A stretch of DNA of 64,000 nt from CBFGRV01 sp965651265 (GCA_965651265.1 CBFGRV010000006.1:30938-94937), one strand, 5' to 3'; counted from the first letter of the stretch, positions 25,362 through 35,232 are shown. Made by a program: numbers and translations. The notes: generated by a model from the sequence alone, not told the origin.

Positions 25362-28300
25362 ATGAGCGGCTCAACCATTACCTGTCCCGTCTGCGGAACA
25401 TCGAACCCCGCGGGCTTCAATTTCTGCGGGAATTGCGGCGCCCGCCTCTCCGCGTCGACCTCCGGAGGCAGCGCCGAGCGGCGCCAGATCACGGTGATGT
25501 TCTGCGATCTGATCGGATCGGTCGCGATGTCGCTCAAGCTCGATCCGGAAGATCTTCGCGACGTCATCCACCGCTACCAGGAAGCCTGCGTGGCGGCGGT
25601 CGAGGCTTTCGGCGGATACGTGGCGCAGTATCTGGGGGATGGGATCATGGCCTACTTCGGCTATCCCGTCGTCCACGACGCGGAGGCCGAGCGCGCCGTT
25701 CGTGCAGGGCTGGACATCATTGGGCGCGTCGAGGCCCTGAGCATCGAGATCCGCCGGGCCCACCAGATCGACGTGTCCGTGCGAGTGGGCATCGACACGG
25801 GGCTCGTGGTCGTCGGCGAGGTCGGGAGCGGCACCCGAAAGGAGCACCTGGCACTGGGCGAGACGCCGAACAGGGCGGCGCGCCTGCAGACGCTCGCGCC
25901 CCCCAATGGACTCGTCGTGAGCGAGGCCACGCAGCGGCTGGTCGCGGACATCTTCGAAACGGAAGACCTCGGCCCGCAGGCGCTCAAGGGCATCCTCGAC
26001 ACCGAACGTGTCTATCGGATTCTAGGCGACCGGCTTCCGGAAGGCGCCACGGATCTGACCGGTATGCCACGGCGCGTGAGCACCGTCGGACGCGAGCCGG
26101 AGCTCGAGATCATCCGCGAATGCTGGGCATCCGTCGAGGAGGGCGCGGCCCGCATCGTGATCCTGCGCGGCGAGCCCGGCATCGGGAAGTCGCACCTGGT
26201 GCATCTCTTTCGGCAAGAGCTTGCTGACGACGCTCACACGCGCATCGAGTGCCGCTGCTCCCCATTCCTCCAGGGGAGCCCCTTTCATCCCATCGTGGAC
26301 TGGATGCAGCGCATCTTCAACTTCTATCCGGATCAGTCCGTCGACGAACGGCTCGACATGGTGGAGTTCGTCTGCCGGCAGAATACGATCACCGACCCCG
26401 ATGCGCCGCGGCTGCTGGCGGGCCTCCTCTCGCTGCCGGCTGACCTCCGGTATCCGAACCCTGGCTACAGCGCTTCGCGAATCCGCGAACGAACCCACGA
26501 GATCCTCGAAACGTTGCTGCTTCAGATGGCGGACGACTGCCCGCTCGTGTTCGTGCTGGAGGACGAGCAGTGGATCGATCCATCCACCAGAGGCTTCCTG
26601 GAGCAGTTCGCGGCCGGGGCCGGGGGCCGGCGAATACTCGTGCTGGTGACGTCCCGTGAGCGCGTGCGGGTTCGCTGGCCCAGCGATCTGCCCGTCACCA
26701 TCCTCTCGCTCGACAAACTCGACGTCGATCATGTCCGCATGCTGGTCAGGGATCTGGCCGCGCCGCGTGAGCTCCCGGAATCCGTAGTCGGCCAGATCGT
26801 GCAGAAGAGCGACGGCATCCCGCTCTTCGTGCAAGAGTTCACCCGGATGGTGCTGGAGATGCATGCCCCCGATGAAGAGGAAGAGACGCCCGTACCCCTC
26901 GCATCCGCGGACCTGTCCATCCCCGTGACGCTCCATGACTCGTTGATGGCGCGGCTCGATCGCCTCCATCCCATCAAGGAAGTTGCGCAGATCTGTTCCG
27001 TGATCGGACGCGAGTTCACCTTTGAGCTGGCCCTTGCTGCCTCGCGAATGGGCGAATCAACCCTGGCAGAGGCCCTGGTCGAGCTCGTCCGGGCGGACGT
27101 CCTCGTCGGCGAGGGCCGTCCTCCGCGCAGCCGGTACATGTTCCGGCATGCCCTCATCCAGGAGGCCGCCTACGAGTCCATGCTCCGCACCCGGCGGGCG
27201 GTGTACCACCGGCGCATCGCGCGGTACCTGGCGGAGAAGCGCGAGGAGGAGGAGCTCGATGTGATTGCGCATCACCTTTCGCGGGCGGGCGACCTGGAGG
27301 GTGCCGCGCGCTACTGGCTCAGGGCCGGAAGGCGGGCTCACGAGCGATGGGCGAATGAGGAGGCCGTGGATTACTTCACGCGCGGCATGGCGCTGGTCAG
27401 AGAGCTCCCCGATTCTCCTGAAAACCGAAAGACGTCCTTCTTCCTGCAGGCCGGGCATGCCGTCGCCCTGCTGCCCATCCGGGGTTACACACATCCCGGC
27501 GTGCTCCTCGCCTTTGAGCGTGCGGCGGAGCTGGCCGACGGCGTCGACGATCCGGCCGCGGCCATGCCCGTGGTGCGTGGGCTGTGGTCCTACTACACCG
27601 TGCTGGCGGATCACGATCGGGGCGCCGCACTGGCGGAATACCTCGAGGCTCTGGCTCGCAAGTCGGGACAGCACATCCTTCAGGATGAAGCCATGGCCGC
27701 CCGGGCCAGCTCGCTGATCTGGCGCGGAGAAGCCAGGGAGAGCCGAGACTTGTTCGAAACGGCCTTGGAGGGGCTCCGCGCGATTGCATCGGAGCCTCCG
27801 GCTACGCTCGCCTTTCAGCATCCATGCGTCGGTGCGCTATCCTATCTCGCCTTCGCCAACTGGTATCTGGGCGAGACGGAGGTGGCGATGGAGCGGAGCC
27901 GCGAATCCGTGAAGCTCGCGGACGACCTTGACCATCCTTTCAGCCGCGCTTTCGCCTACGTCTTCGACGCGGCACTCAAAACGTACCTCGGACTGCGAGA
28001 CGAAGCGCGCAAGAGCGCGGAGCAGTCGTTCGTGATCTCATCCCGCTTCGGTTTTCCGTTCTGGCTGAACGTCAGCCGCGTGCTGTCGGGATGGGCCATG
28101 GCGCCCACCGACGTTGACGAAGCCATCGAACAGATGCGTGGAGGCTTGAATGCTCTACAGAGTGCGGGCGTGCGGATCTGGACCGCCTATCCCAGCGCAC
28201 TACTTGCCCAGCTGCTGGGAGATGCGGGGAGGCCGGACGAGGCCCTCGAGCTCCTCGATGCCGTCGTCGATCGAAATCGAAGCAACGGGGAAGGCTTCCT

Positions 28301-28568
28301 CCTACCAGAGATCCTGCGCCTCCGCGCCCGCCAGCTCGATGCACTCGACCGGCATACGGAGGCGGCGGCCGATCGGAAGGAGGCGGTCCAGCTCGCTCAG
28401 CAACAGGGAGCGCGACCCATCCTGCTTCGCGTTCTCATGGATGTCATTCAAACCGAAGACCGGCCTGATCCCGCCCTCCGAGACCTCCTCCGCACGACGG
28501 CGGACGGCTACGATGATCGCCTGAATCTCGCGGACGTCACGGCCGCGCGCCGTCTGCTCGCGACGTAG
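25362..28568 (+). CDS. Class III adenylate/guanylate cyclase with NTPase and TPR-like domains
   Basis: A 1,068-residue soluble protein. It begins with a zinc ribbon (C8, C11, C22, C25), then a class III cyclase domain (about 40-225) with metal-binding Asp residues in CDLIGS (D49) and YLGDG (D93). A P-loop NTPase module follows (GEPGIGKS near residue 270; FVLEDEQWIDPSTRGFL), then a helical TPR-like region to the end. The layout resembles mammalian soluble adenylyl cyclase and large bacterial relatives. It probably makes cAMP or cGMP in answer to a ligand or partner sensed by the C-terminal half. ATG 25362 is chosen as it opens directly on the zinc ribbon. Confidence 0.9.
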   Translation: MSGSTITCPVCGTSNPAGFNFCGNCGARLSASTSGGSAERRQITVMFCDLIGSVAMSLKLDPEDLRDVIHRYQEACVAAVEAFGGYVAQYLGDGIMAYFGYPVVHDAEAERAVRAGLDIIGRVEALSIEIRRAHQIDVSVRVGIDTGLVVVGEVGSGTRKEHLALGETPNRAARLQTLAPPNGLVVSEATQRLVADIFETEDLGPQALKGILDTERVYRILGDRLPEGATDLTGMPRRVSTVGREPELEIIRECWASVEEGAARIVILRGEPGIGKSHLVHLFRQELADDAHTRIECRCSPFLQGSPFHPIVDWMQRIFNFYPDQSVDERLDMVEFVCRQNTITDPDAPRLLAGLLSLPADLRYPNPGYSASRIRERTHEILETLLLQMADDCPLVFVLEDEQWIDPSTRGFLEQFAAGAGGRRILVLVTSRERVRVRWPSDLPVTILSLDKLDVDHVRMLVRDLAAPRELPESVVGQIVQKSDGIPLFVQEFTRMVLEMHAPDEEEETPVPLASADLSIPVTLHDSLMARLDRLHPIKEVAQICSVIGREFTFELALAASRMGESTLAEALVELVRADVLVGEGRPPRSRYMFRHALIQEAAYESMLRTRRAVYHRRIARYLAEKREEEELDVIAHHLSRAGDLEGAARYWLRAGRRAHERWANEEAVDYFTRGMALVRELPDSPENRKTSFFLQAGHAVALLPIRGYTHPGVLLAFERAAELADGVDDPAAAMPVVRGLWSYYTVLADHDRGAALAEYLEALARKSGQHILQDEAMAARASSLIWRGEARESRDLFETALEGLRAIASEPPATLAFQHPCVGALSYLAFANWYLGETEVAMERSRESVKLADDLDHPFSRAFAYVFDAALKTYLGLRDEARKSAEQSFVISSRFGFPFWLNVSRVLSGWAMAPTDVDEAIEQMRGGLNALQSAGVRIWTAYPSALLAQLLGDAGRPDEALELLDAVVDRNRSNGEGFLLPEILRLRARQLDALDRHTEAAADRKEAVQLAQQQGARPILLRVLMDVIQTEDRPDPALRDLLRTTADGYDDRLNLADVTAARRLLAT

Positions 28569-28781
28569 CTATTCGTCCTCGACGGTAAAGCCGATCTTGA
28601 CGGTCACCTGCCAGTGAGCCACCTTCCCATCTTGGATGTGCCCTCGCGTGGAGAGCACTTCGAACCACCGCATGTTGTGCACGGTCTTGCCGGCTCGCGC
28701 GAGCGCGGTTTCCACGGCATGCTCGATACTCTGCGTCGACGATCCGGTCAGCTCGATGATCTTGTATACGTGATCGCTCAT
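28569..28781 (-). CDS. Dodecin
   Basis: A 70-residue flavin-binding protein that assembles as a dodecamer and stores or buffers flavin. MSDHVYKIIELTGSS, SIEHAVETALARA and the flavin-stacking Trp in MRWFEVLSTRGHI are the family pattern. ATG 28781, behind GGAG, fits the family start better than ATG 28790. Its stop directly abuts the stop of the convergent cyclase gene. Confidence 0.93.
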   Translation of the reverse strand: MSDHVYKIIELTGSSTQSIEHAVETALARAGKTVHNMRWFEVLSTRGHIQDGKVAHWQVTVKIGFTVEDE

Positions 28782-28817
28782 CGTCTCCATCCTTCTTAGG
28801 CCTCGGGTGATTATGTA

Positions 28818-30218
28818 CTACGAGACGAGCTGCATCCGATCCGGGTCCCACCGGTAGATCCGACCGTCCCGGTAACTGAGGTTCGCCAGCAGCGCAGGCG
28901 CCGCGGCACGGAATCCGACCTCGCTGTCCTCGACCGTCTTCGAGCCGTTGCGCACGGCATTGAAGAAGTCGACGAAATGGTCGTAGCGCGAATCGTAGCC
29001 CCCGGGCACGTTGAACTCGCGCACCTCTCCCATCTCGCGGGCCATCTGAGGCTCCGTGTGCTCCTGCCGCCACTGCTGAGCGAAAGCTTCGCGGTCTGCT
29101 TCGCACCACGTCCGAACCGAGTTGTAGCCCTCGACCAGGTTTTCCAGCGACGGATCGCGCATCGGCCGCTGCGTCAGCTTCAGCCCGCCACCACCTATGC
29201 TTATGGCGCCTTCGCTGCCGATGAATTCGAAGACGGTTCCGCCTCCGCTTCCATCCGCAAAGTTGGACTGCAGAGCCAGCGTGAAGCCCGGATGCGAGTC
29301 CGTCTCAGGATACTCGTACAGGGCGAGAATGACGTCCGGCACGTCGCGCCCGTCATGCCAGTAGCGTAGCCCGCCCTGCGCCATCGCGCTCACCGGCCCG
29401 TTCGACGATAGCACATGGTTTATGCCGGTGAACAGGTGCACGAACAGGTCCCCGGGGATGCCCGTTCCGTAATCCTGATAGTTGCGCCAGCGGAAGAAGC
29501 GGATCGGATCAAACGGATGATCCGGCGCCGGCCCGATAAACGCCTCCCAGTCGATGTCCTGCGGGGTCACGTTCGGTGGGATGGAGTACTGCCACGCGCC
29601 GATGGAATCCCGCCGGTTATAGCGCGCCTGCACCATGTTGATCTCGCCGATCGCACCGGAGCGCACCAGATCGCGCGCCTGGTGATAGACGATGTCGCTC
29701 TTGAACTGACTTCCGACCTGCACGACGCGGCCCGTGCGGCGCTGAGCGTCGATCACATTTTGCCCATCCTCGATCTTCTGGACCATGGGTTTCTCGAGGT
29801 AGATGTCCTTGCCGGACTCCATCGCGTCGATGGCGATCTGCGCGTGCCAGTGATCAGGTGTCGAGATGATGACGGCATCCACATCCGGCCGCGCCAGGAT
29901 CTCGCGGTAATCGCGCGTCGTGAAGACATCCTGACCGTAGTATTCCTTGACGCGGCAGAGGCGCGAGTCGTACAGATCCGCAGCGGCCACCAGCTGTACG
30001 CCCGGCACCATCAGCGCCGTGTCGGTATCGATGAATCCGATGATGCCGGTTCCGATCGTGGCCAGATTGATCTGATCGTTCGCGGCAAACTTCTTCGGCT
30101 GGTAAGGGATGGTCTCGCGCTGAGTGGCCAGCGCCTGCGGCACCAGTCCGGCAGCGGCGCCGGTAGCCGCAGCAAGTTTGAGGAATCGTCGTCGGGAGGA
30201 TCTCTTGTTGGCCATCAT
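28818..30218 (-). CDS. Gfo/Idh/MocA-family oxidoreductase with Tat signal
   Basis: A 466-residue NAD(P)-dependent sugar dehydrogenase-like protein. A twin-arginine signal (SSRRRFLKLA, then AAATGAAAGLV) marks it for folded export, as in many Bacteroidota and Planctomycetes members. The Rossmann core has ATIGTGIIGF (G-x-G-x2-G), ISTPDHWHAQIAIDAM and the catalytic Lys motif EKPM. The substrate is unknown; members act on inositols, glycans or amino sugars. It starts 100 nt downstream of dnaB and may share its transcript. Confidence 0.9.
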   Translation of the reverse strand: MMANKRSSRRRFLKLAAATGAAAGLVPQALATQRETIPYQPKKFAANDQINLATIGTGIIGFIDTDTALMVPGVQLVAAADLYDSRLCRVKEYYGQDVFTTRDYREILARPDVDAVIISTPDHWHAQIAIDAMESGKDIYLEKPMVQKIEDGQNVIDAQRRTGRVVQVGSQFKSDIVYHQARDLVRSGAIGEINMVQARYNRRDSIGAWQYSIPPNVTPQDIDWEAFIGPAPDHPFDPIRFFRWRNYQDYGTGIPGDLFVHLFTGINHVLSSNGPVSAMAQGGLRYWHDGRDVPDVILALYEYPETDSHPGFTLALQSNFADGSGGGTVFEFIGSEGAISIGGGGLKLTQRPMRDPSLENLVEGYNSVRTWCEADREAFAQQWRQEHTEPQMAREMGEVREFNVPGGYDSRYDHFVDFFNAVRNGSKTVEDSEVGFRAAAPALLANLSYRDGRIYRWDPDRMQLVS

Positions 30219-30317
30219 CGATCACGATCTGTTGGGTGGTCCGTCGGGAGGGAGCAATGCATCCCAGGTCCCCTCTGAATATACGTGCCGACTCGAAGAG
30301 ATGGGCGCTGAAGCCGC

Positions 30318-31814
30318 CTAGAACGGGGCGTCGTCGGAAGGCGGAGGCGCCGAGAACCCGTCCCCGCCGCCATCCGGTGCTCCGTAGTACGTCGTCAGAT
30401 TCTCGAATCGCGCATATTGATTGACGAACGCCAGTTGCACGGTGCCGATGGGCCCGTTGCGCTGCTTTCCGATGATCACCTCGGCAAGGCCTTCGGTCGA
30501 ATTGCCGTTTTCGTCGACGGTGATTCCGTAGCGCTCGGCGCGATAGATGAAGCAGACGACGTCAGCATCTTGCTCGATGGAGCCGCTCTCGCGCAGATCG
30601 GAGAGCTGCGGGCGCTTGTCCCCGCCGCGGCTCTCCACGGCGCGGCTCAGCTGCGAGAGCGCGATCACCGGCACGTTCAGCTCCTTGGCCAGCGCCTTGA
30701 GTGAGCGGCTGATGTGCGCGATTTCCTGCTCGCGGTTCGAGTTGCGCGAATTCGTAGTCCCGTGCATGAGCTGCAGGTAGTCGACGATCACGAGGCCGAT
30801 GTCGTGCTCCGCTTTGAGCCGCCGGCACTTCGCGCGCAGCTCGAGCACCGACAGCCCGGGCGTGTCGTCGATGAAAATCGGGGCTTCGGAGAGCCGTCCG
30901 GCGGCGCGGGCGAGCGCCTGCCAGTCGCGATCTCGCATCCGGCCCGTGCGCGCGACCTGCGCGTCGATCCGGGCCTCCGAGGTGAGCAGCCGTTGTGCGA
31001 GCTGCTCCGCGCCCATCTCGAGCGAGAAGATGGCGACGCCCGTCCGGTATTGGGGATGCAGAGCCGCGTTCCGCGCACACGTCAGGGCGAACGCCGTCTT
31101 GCCCATCGACGGCCTTGCCGCGATGATGATCAGGTCCGATCGCTGAAAGCCGCTCGTGTACTCGTCGAGCCGCGTGAAGCCGCTCGGGACCCCGGTGATG
31201 CCGCCCTCGCGGCCGTGGATCGCCTCGAGCTGCTGGAGCGTCGTCTTGATGACGTCGGTGATGGACGTCGCCGGACGGCGAAGCTGCGAATCCGATATAC
31301 CGAAGATCTCCGTCTCGGCCTTGTCGAGCAGCTCGAATGCGTCCGACGCCGGGTCGTAGGCTTCGCCCACGAGCGAGGTCATCTTCTCGATGAGCTTGCG
31401 AAGCAGATATTTCTCGGCGATGATGCGGGCGTGGTACTCCACGTTCGCCGCCGAGGCGACCTGGGTCGTGAGCTCCGTGAGGTAGTAGGCACCACCGACC
31501 TCCTCCAGCTCGGACCGCCTCCTCAGCTCCTCCGTGAGCGTGATCAAATCGACCGGATTGCTCCGCTCGAAAAGATCCGTCATCGCGCCGAAGATTTTGC
31601 GGTGCCGCGTGCTATAGAAGGACTCGGCCGTGAGGATCTCGATGGCCTTCGGGATGGCCTCCCGCTCGAGCAGCATCGCCCCCAGCACCGACTGCTCCAC
31701 CTCGACGGCCTGCGGAGGCAGCCGCCCCGCCCGCTGATGGATCTCCGACACGGAGTCGGTGGCGCGGGCGCCAGGCGAAAGCCGGGGGGTGCTGGAGTCT
31801 CCGTTATCCGACAT
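30318..31814 (-). CDS. dnaB: Replicative DNA helicase DnaB
   Basis: Hexameric 5'-3' helicase that unwinds the fork and contacts primase. It has 498 residues, with an N-terminal domain (PPQAVEVEQSVLGAMLLE) and a RecA-like motor with Walker A ARPSMGKTAFALT, Walker B IGLVIVDYLQLM, and SQLSRAVESRGGDKRPQLSD (motif H4). No intein interrupts it. It lies on the leftward leading strand from the proposed origin. Confidence 0.97.
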   Translation of the reverse strand: MSDNGDSSTPRLSPGARATDSVSEIHQRAGRLPPQAVEVEQSVLGAMLLEREAIPKAIEILTAESFYSTRHRKIFGAMTDLFERSNPVDLITLTEELRRRSELEEVGGAYYLTELTTQVASAANVEYHARIIAEKYLLRKLIEKMTSLVGEAYDPASDAFELLDKAETEIFGISDSQLRRPATSITDVIKTTLQQLEAIHGREGGITGVPSGFTRLDEYTSGFQRSDLIIIAARPSMGKTAFALTCARNAALHPQYRTGVAIFSLEMGAEQLAQRLLTSEARIDAQVARTGRMRDRDWQALARAAGRLSEAPIFIDDTPGLSVLELRAKCRRLKAEHDIGLVIVDYLQLMHGTTNSRNSNREQEIAHISRSLKALAKELNVPVIALSQLSRAVESRGGDKRPQLSDLRESGSIEQDADVVCFIYRAERYGITVDENGNSTEGLAEVIIGKQRNGPIGTVQLAFVNQYARFENLTTYYGAPDGGGDGFSAPPPSDDAPF

Positions 31815-31892
31815 CTAACCTACAGGGATGAACCGCATGCGGCACGGGCATCGACACGCGCCGACTCGGCACTTCTAAATCTCAAGTGAGCC

Positions 31893-32684
31893 TTACGACA
31901 GAACCTCCATCCCGCCCGCCACGATTTGATCGTATCGGCGTCGCAGCATCTGCACGTCCTCCCAGGTCGGACGCTTCCACTGCGGATTGCGAAGCAGGGC
32001 CGCAGGATGATAGGTCACGAGCAGCGGCAGACCATGGAAGTCATGAAATTTCTGCCGCAGAGCAGAGAGCGACGTGGGCCGGTTCAGCAACGTGGTCGCC
32101 GAGGTCTTGCCCACGCACAGAATGAGCCTGGGCCGGATGAGGGCAATCTGCTTGTAGAGGATCGGCACATGAGCCTCGACCTCGGCGGGTAGTGGATCGC
32201 GATTGTTGGGAGGCCGGCTCTTCAGGATGTTCGCGATGTACACATCGGCACGCTCAAATCCAATCGCCTGGAGAATTTTGTCGAGAAGCTGACCTGCCCG
32301 TCCGACGAACGGCTCGCCCTTCGCGTCCTCATCGGCCCCCGGCGCCTCGCCGATCACCATCAGATCCGCATCCGGGTTGCCCACGCCGAACACCGGGTTG
32401 GTGCGGTGTTCGTCCAGAGGAATGAGCACGGTCTTGGCAACGTAGGCCTCCACCTCGTCGAGGGTGTTCATCGAGTGAAGGGGCGAGTCGGTCGGAATCA
32501 GCGCGTGGATGCGCGCATAAGGCGAAAGGGAGACATCGGCCTCCGCGTCGGGTTCGTCGCCGAAAAGATCGCGATGGGGCATGGACTCGCGGGTCTGAGG
32601 TGAAAGGGGCGGAAGATAGACGAGCGGACCGGCGATCCGCACCTCGTGCTCCAGGATGGTCCGAATTTCCTGTAGGATCGACAT
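31893..32684 (-). CDS. Uracil-DNA glycosylase, family 4-like
   Basis: A 263-residue protein that should excise uracil from DNA in base-excision repair. The family motifs are GEAPGADEDAKGEPFVGRAG (motif 1), NILKSRPPNNRDP and HPAALLRNP (motif 3). Classical family 4 enzymes use four Cys to hold a [4Fe-4S] cluster; here only one Cys remains (LILCVGKTS) and the usual LKC-RPP Cys is Ser. The N-terminal 90 residues are long and low in similarity. The cluster is probably absent. Confidence 0.88.
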   Translation of the reverse strand: MSILQEIRTILEHEVRIAGPLVYLPPLSPQTRESMPHRDLFGDEPDAEADVSLSPYARIHALIPTDSPLHSMNTLDEVEAYVAKTVLIPLDEHRTNPVFGVGNPDADLMVIGEAPGADEDAKGEPFVGRAGQLLDKILQAIGFERADVYIANILKSRPPNNRDPLPAEVEAHVPILYKQIALIRPRLILCVGKTSATTLLNRPTSLSALRQKFHDFHGLPLLVTYHPAALLRNPQWKRPTWEDVQMLRRRYDQIVAGGMEVLS

Positions 32685-32945
32685 GACTATTCCGATAGGT
32701 CGTCCTCCAAACTAGAGCCGGTCGTCCGCCTACTCAAGGCAACGGCAGAGTCGGTTCTGCACAAGTCGTGAACGTCGCGATGTGGACAATTAAGGTTCCG
32801 GCATTCCATCCTCTCGATGTGCCCGATCACCTTCGCCGTACACGATATGATGTGGATGTGCCAGCAGCGTGTCACTCGATCCGCGGGACATTGGGGAAGG
32901 GCTGTCCAGGTTCTCGAAAAAGCCCAGCCCGACTGCACCGGGCGC

Positions 32946-34190
32946 TCAGGCGGCCGGCCGGCCCGGATCTGGGACGATGCGGTTCCAGATCGTCTCTGCC
33001 ACGCTGGCTTTGGACATGAGCGGCAGCTCCTCTTCGCGGCCGTCACGCTGCAAGAGGATGACGCGATTCGTATCCACGCCGAATCCGGCCCCGGCCTCGC
33101 CCAGCTTGTTCAGAACGATCCAATCCAGGTTCTTTTCGGCCAGCTTCTGACGGGCATTCTCCAGCTCATTCTCCGTCTCCATTGCGAACCCCACGAGTAC
33201 CTGCCCATCCCGCTTCTGCCGGCCCAGTTCGGCGAGGATATCTTTCGTTCTACGCAACCGGAGCACGAGCTCACCATCCGACTTCTTGACCTTGTGCTCG
33301 GCGCGATGCTCCGGAGCGAAATCGGAGACGGCCGCGGCCATGACGACGAAGTCGGCATCCTTCCGGCTCATCACGGCATTGTACATCTCGGATGCACTCT
33401 CGACGTCGATCCGCTCCACGCCTTTGGGCGTGGGCAAGTTCGTCGGGCCGCTGATCAGGGTCACGGCCGCCCCCCGGCGCGCGGCCGCTTCAGCGATGGC
33501 GAAGCCCATCTTGCCGGAGGAGGGATTGCTGATGTAGCGCACAGGATCCAGCGCCTCGCGAGTCGGACCGGCCGTCACGAGCACAGTGGTCCCGTGCAGC
33601 GCCGATCCATCGCCGGATCGACCCTCCACCATCTCGACGATCCGCTCGACGATACGCACGGGCTCCGGCAGACGCCCCTGCCCGACGAGCCCACTCGCCA
33701 GCTCGCCGTGCTCGGGCGGCATCACCACGTAGCCGAAGCTCCGCAGGCGTTCCAGGTTGTGCGTGGTAGCCGGATGGACGAACATGTCGTGGTCCATGGC
33801 CGGACATACCAGAATAGGACAGCGGGCTGCGAGCACGACGGCCGTGAGCATGTTGTCGCAGAACCCCCCGGCGATCTTGGCGATGGTCTGGGCCGTGGCC
33901 GGCGCGATCACGAAAACTTCCGCCCATTGTCCGATCGAGATGTGCTCCGTCCACGAGCCCTCCGCATTCTCCGGGAAGATATCGACGAACACACGATGCT
34001 CGGAGACGGTGCCGAGGGTGAGCTTCGGGATGAATCGCTCCGCATCGCGCGTCATCACCACGCGGACATCGGCGCCGGCCTTCTTCAGCAGGCGCACAAG
34101 CTCTACGGACTTGTAGGCCGCGATTCCGCCGGTGACACCGACTAGGATTCGGCGGCCATCGAGCTGACGACCGGGTATCGAGTCAGCCAT
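32946..34190 (-). CDS. coaBC: Phosphopantothenoylcysteine synthetase/decarboxylase CoaBC
   Basis: Bifunctional coenzyme A enzyme of 414 residues. The N-terminal FMN-dependent decarboxylase half (CoaC) has VGVTGGIAAYKSVEL, the catalytic His in SWTEHISIG, FCDNMLTAV and PAMDHDM. The C-terminal CoaB synthetase half has VLVTAGPTREALDPVRYISN and RAEHKVKKSDG. A hairpin at 34249-34267 separates it from rpoZ, which suggests its own promoter. Confidence 0.95.
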   Translation of the reverse strand: MADSIPGRQLDGRRILVGVTGGIAAYKSVELVRLLKKAGADVRVVMTRDAERFIPKLTLGTVSEHRVFVDIFPENAEGSWTEHISIGQWAEVFVIAPATAQTIAKIAGGFCDNMLTAVVLAARCPILVCPAMDHDMFVHPATTHNLERLRSFGYVVMPPEHGELASGLVGQGRLPEPVRIVERIVEMVEGRSGDGSALHGTTVLVTAGPTREALDPVRYISNPSSGKMGFAIAEAAARRGAAVTLISGPTNLPTPKGVERIDVESASEMYNAVMSRKDADFVVMAAAVSDFAPEHRAEHKVKKSDGELVLRLRRTKDILAELGRQKRDGQVLVGFAMETENELENARQKLAEKNLDWIVLNKLGEAGAGFGVDTNRVILLQRDGREEELPLMSKASVAETIWNRIVPDPGRPAA

Positions 34191-34235
34191 CTCATCTCGG
34201 GTGATTCAGGGGCCGTCAATCGACGGCATCAACCG

Positions 34236-34268
34236 GTAAAAACAAGAAAATCCGGCCTGGCCGGATTC
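34236..34268 (-). terminator. Probable rho-independent terminator downstream of rpoZ
   Basis: A perfect inverted repeat at 34249-34267 (AATCCGGC, 3 nt, GCCGGATT), followed on the minus strand by a T-rich tail. It would end the rpoZ transcript before coaBC. Confidence 0.65.
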
Positions 34269-34298
34269 TTTTGCCGACAAAAGTCGCACTGCCGTCGG

Positions 34299-34595
34299 TC
34301 ATCCCTCTTCGCTGGGATGCCGGAAGTAGATCTCGTCGTTGAGCAGCTCGTCGATGGCAATCTCCGTCGGCTTCGGCTGCTTCTCGAACTCGATCGAAAC
34401 GCGGGCCTGCTCCTCCTGCATCCGGAGATTCTCGATATCCGACGAGAAGCCCTCGTAGTAGGCCAGCTTCTCGTCGAGATCCTGCTTCATCTTTGCGGAA
34501 ATCTGGCGCGCACGTTTGGAGAGCACCACGACCGTCTCATAAATATTGTCGGCCTTGGTGGCCAGCACATCGATGTCGAGCGTCCGAAGAGACAT
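34299..34595 (-). CDS. rpoZ: RNA polymerase omega subunit
   Basis: A 98-residue protein from ATG 34595: SLRTLDIDVLATKADNIYET and VVVLSKRARQISAKM are the omega core, here in the Bacteroidota form with an acidic C-terminal extension (KPTEIAIDELLNDEI). It stabilises the beta-prime subunit. It lies 52 nt after gmk, an arrangement common across bacteria. An earlier start would run into gmk and is not used. Confidence 0.9.
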   Translation of the reverse strand: MSLRTLDIDVLATKADNIYETVVVLSKRARQISAKMKQDLDEKLAYYEGFSSDIENLRMQEEQARVSIEFEKQPKPTEIAIDELLNDEIYFRHPSEEG

Positions 34596-34647
34596 GGACG
34601 TATACCGAATACTATTAAGGATGTCGGAAGAATCTGATCTGAAGACC

Positions 34648-35232
34648 TCAGTCGTCCAGAAACCGGCGAATGAGGCGCAAAGTTTCCGCGACCGCCTGTT
34701 CGAGGTCGTCGTTAAGGACGACGGCATCGCACCGATCCGAGTCCGCAAATCGCAGTTCTTTACGCGCCCGCTCGAGCCTTACGCGGATGGTTTCCTCGTC
34801 CTCGGTGGCGCGGTTGCGGAGGCGCCTTTCGAGCTCCTCCTCTGAGGGCGGCCTCACGAACACGATGAGAGCATCGTCCCCGTACAGGTCCTTGATCCGG
34901 CCTGCCCCGCGAACGTCGATGTCGAGCAGCACCGGGCCGCGCGCGGCCTTCGATTCCACCTCGGACCGAAGCGTACCATAGAACCGGCCGGGGTACACTT
35001 CCTCGAACTCAAGCATCTCGCCCGAGCGGATGAGGTCGTCGAACCGGGCACGATCAATGAAGTGGTAGTCGACGCCATCCCGTTCGTGTGGACGGCGGGG
35101 CCGTGTAGTGGCCGAAACCGAGAACTCGAGCTCTGGAATGGCCTCCGTGACGCGTTTCGCAATGGTGGTCTTGCCGGCGCCGCTCGGAGCCGTGAGTACG
35201 ACAATGCGCTTCCCCATCCCCGAGGCGCTCAT
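34648..35232 (-). CDS. gmk: Guanylate kinase
   Basis: Phosphorylates GMP to GDP. At 194 residues it has the P-loop TAPSGAGKTTIAKRV, the GMP-binding SATTRPRRPHERDGVDYHFI and EVYPGRFYGT. It overlaps the yicC stop by 4 bp, a typical yicC-gmk-rpoZ set. Confidence 0.96.
   Translation of the reverse strand: MSASGMGKRIVVLTAPSGAGKTTIAKRVTEAIPELEFSVSATTRPRRPHERDGVDYHFIDRARFDDLIRSGEMLEFEEVYPGRFYGTLRSEVESKAARGPVLLDIDVRGAGRIKDLYGDDALIVFVRPPSEEELERRLRNRATEDEETIRVRLERARKELRFADSDRCDAVVLNDDLEQAVAETLRLIRRFLDD

Noticed and set aside
30714..31889. Plus-strand open frame of nearly 400 codons opposite dnaB
   Set aside because: Antisense to a firm DnaB gene; composition (Arg, His, Leu-rich) is typical of shadow frames.
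32817..34145. Plus-strand open frame opposite coaBC
   Set aside because: Antisense to CoaBC, whose motifs are intact on the other strand.
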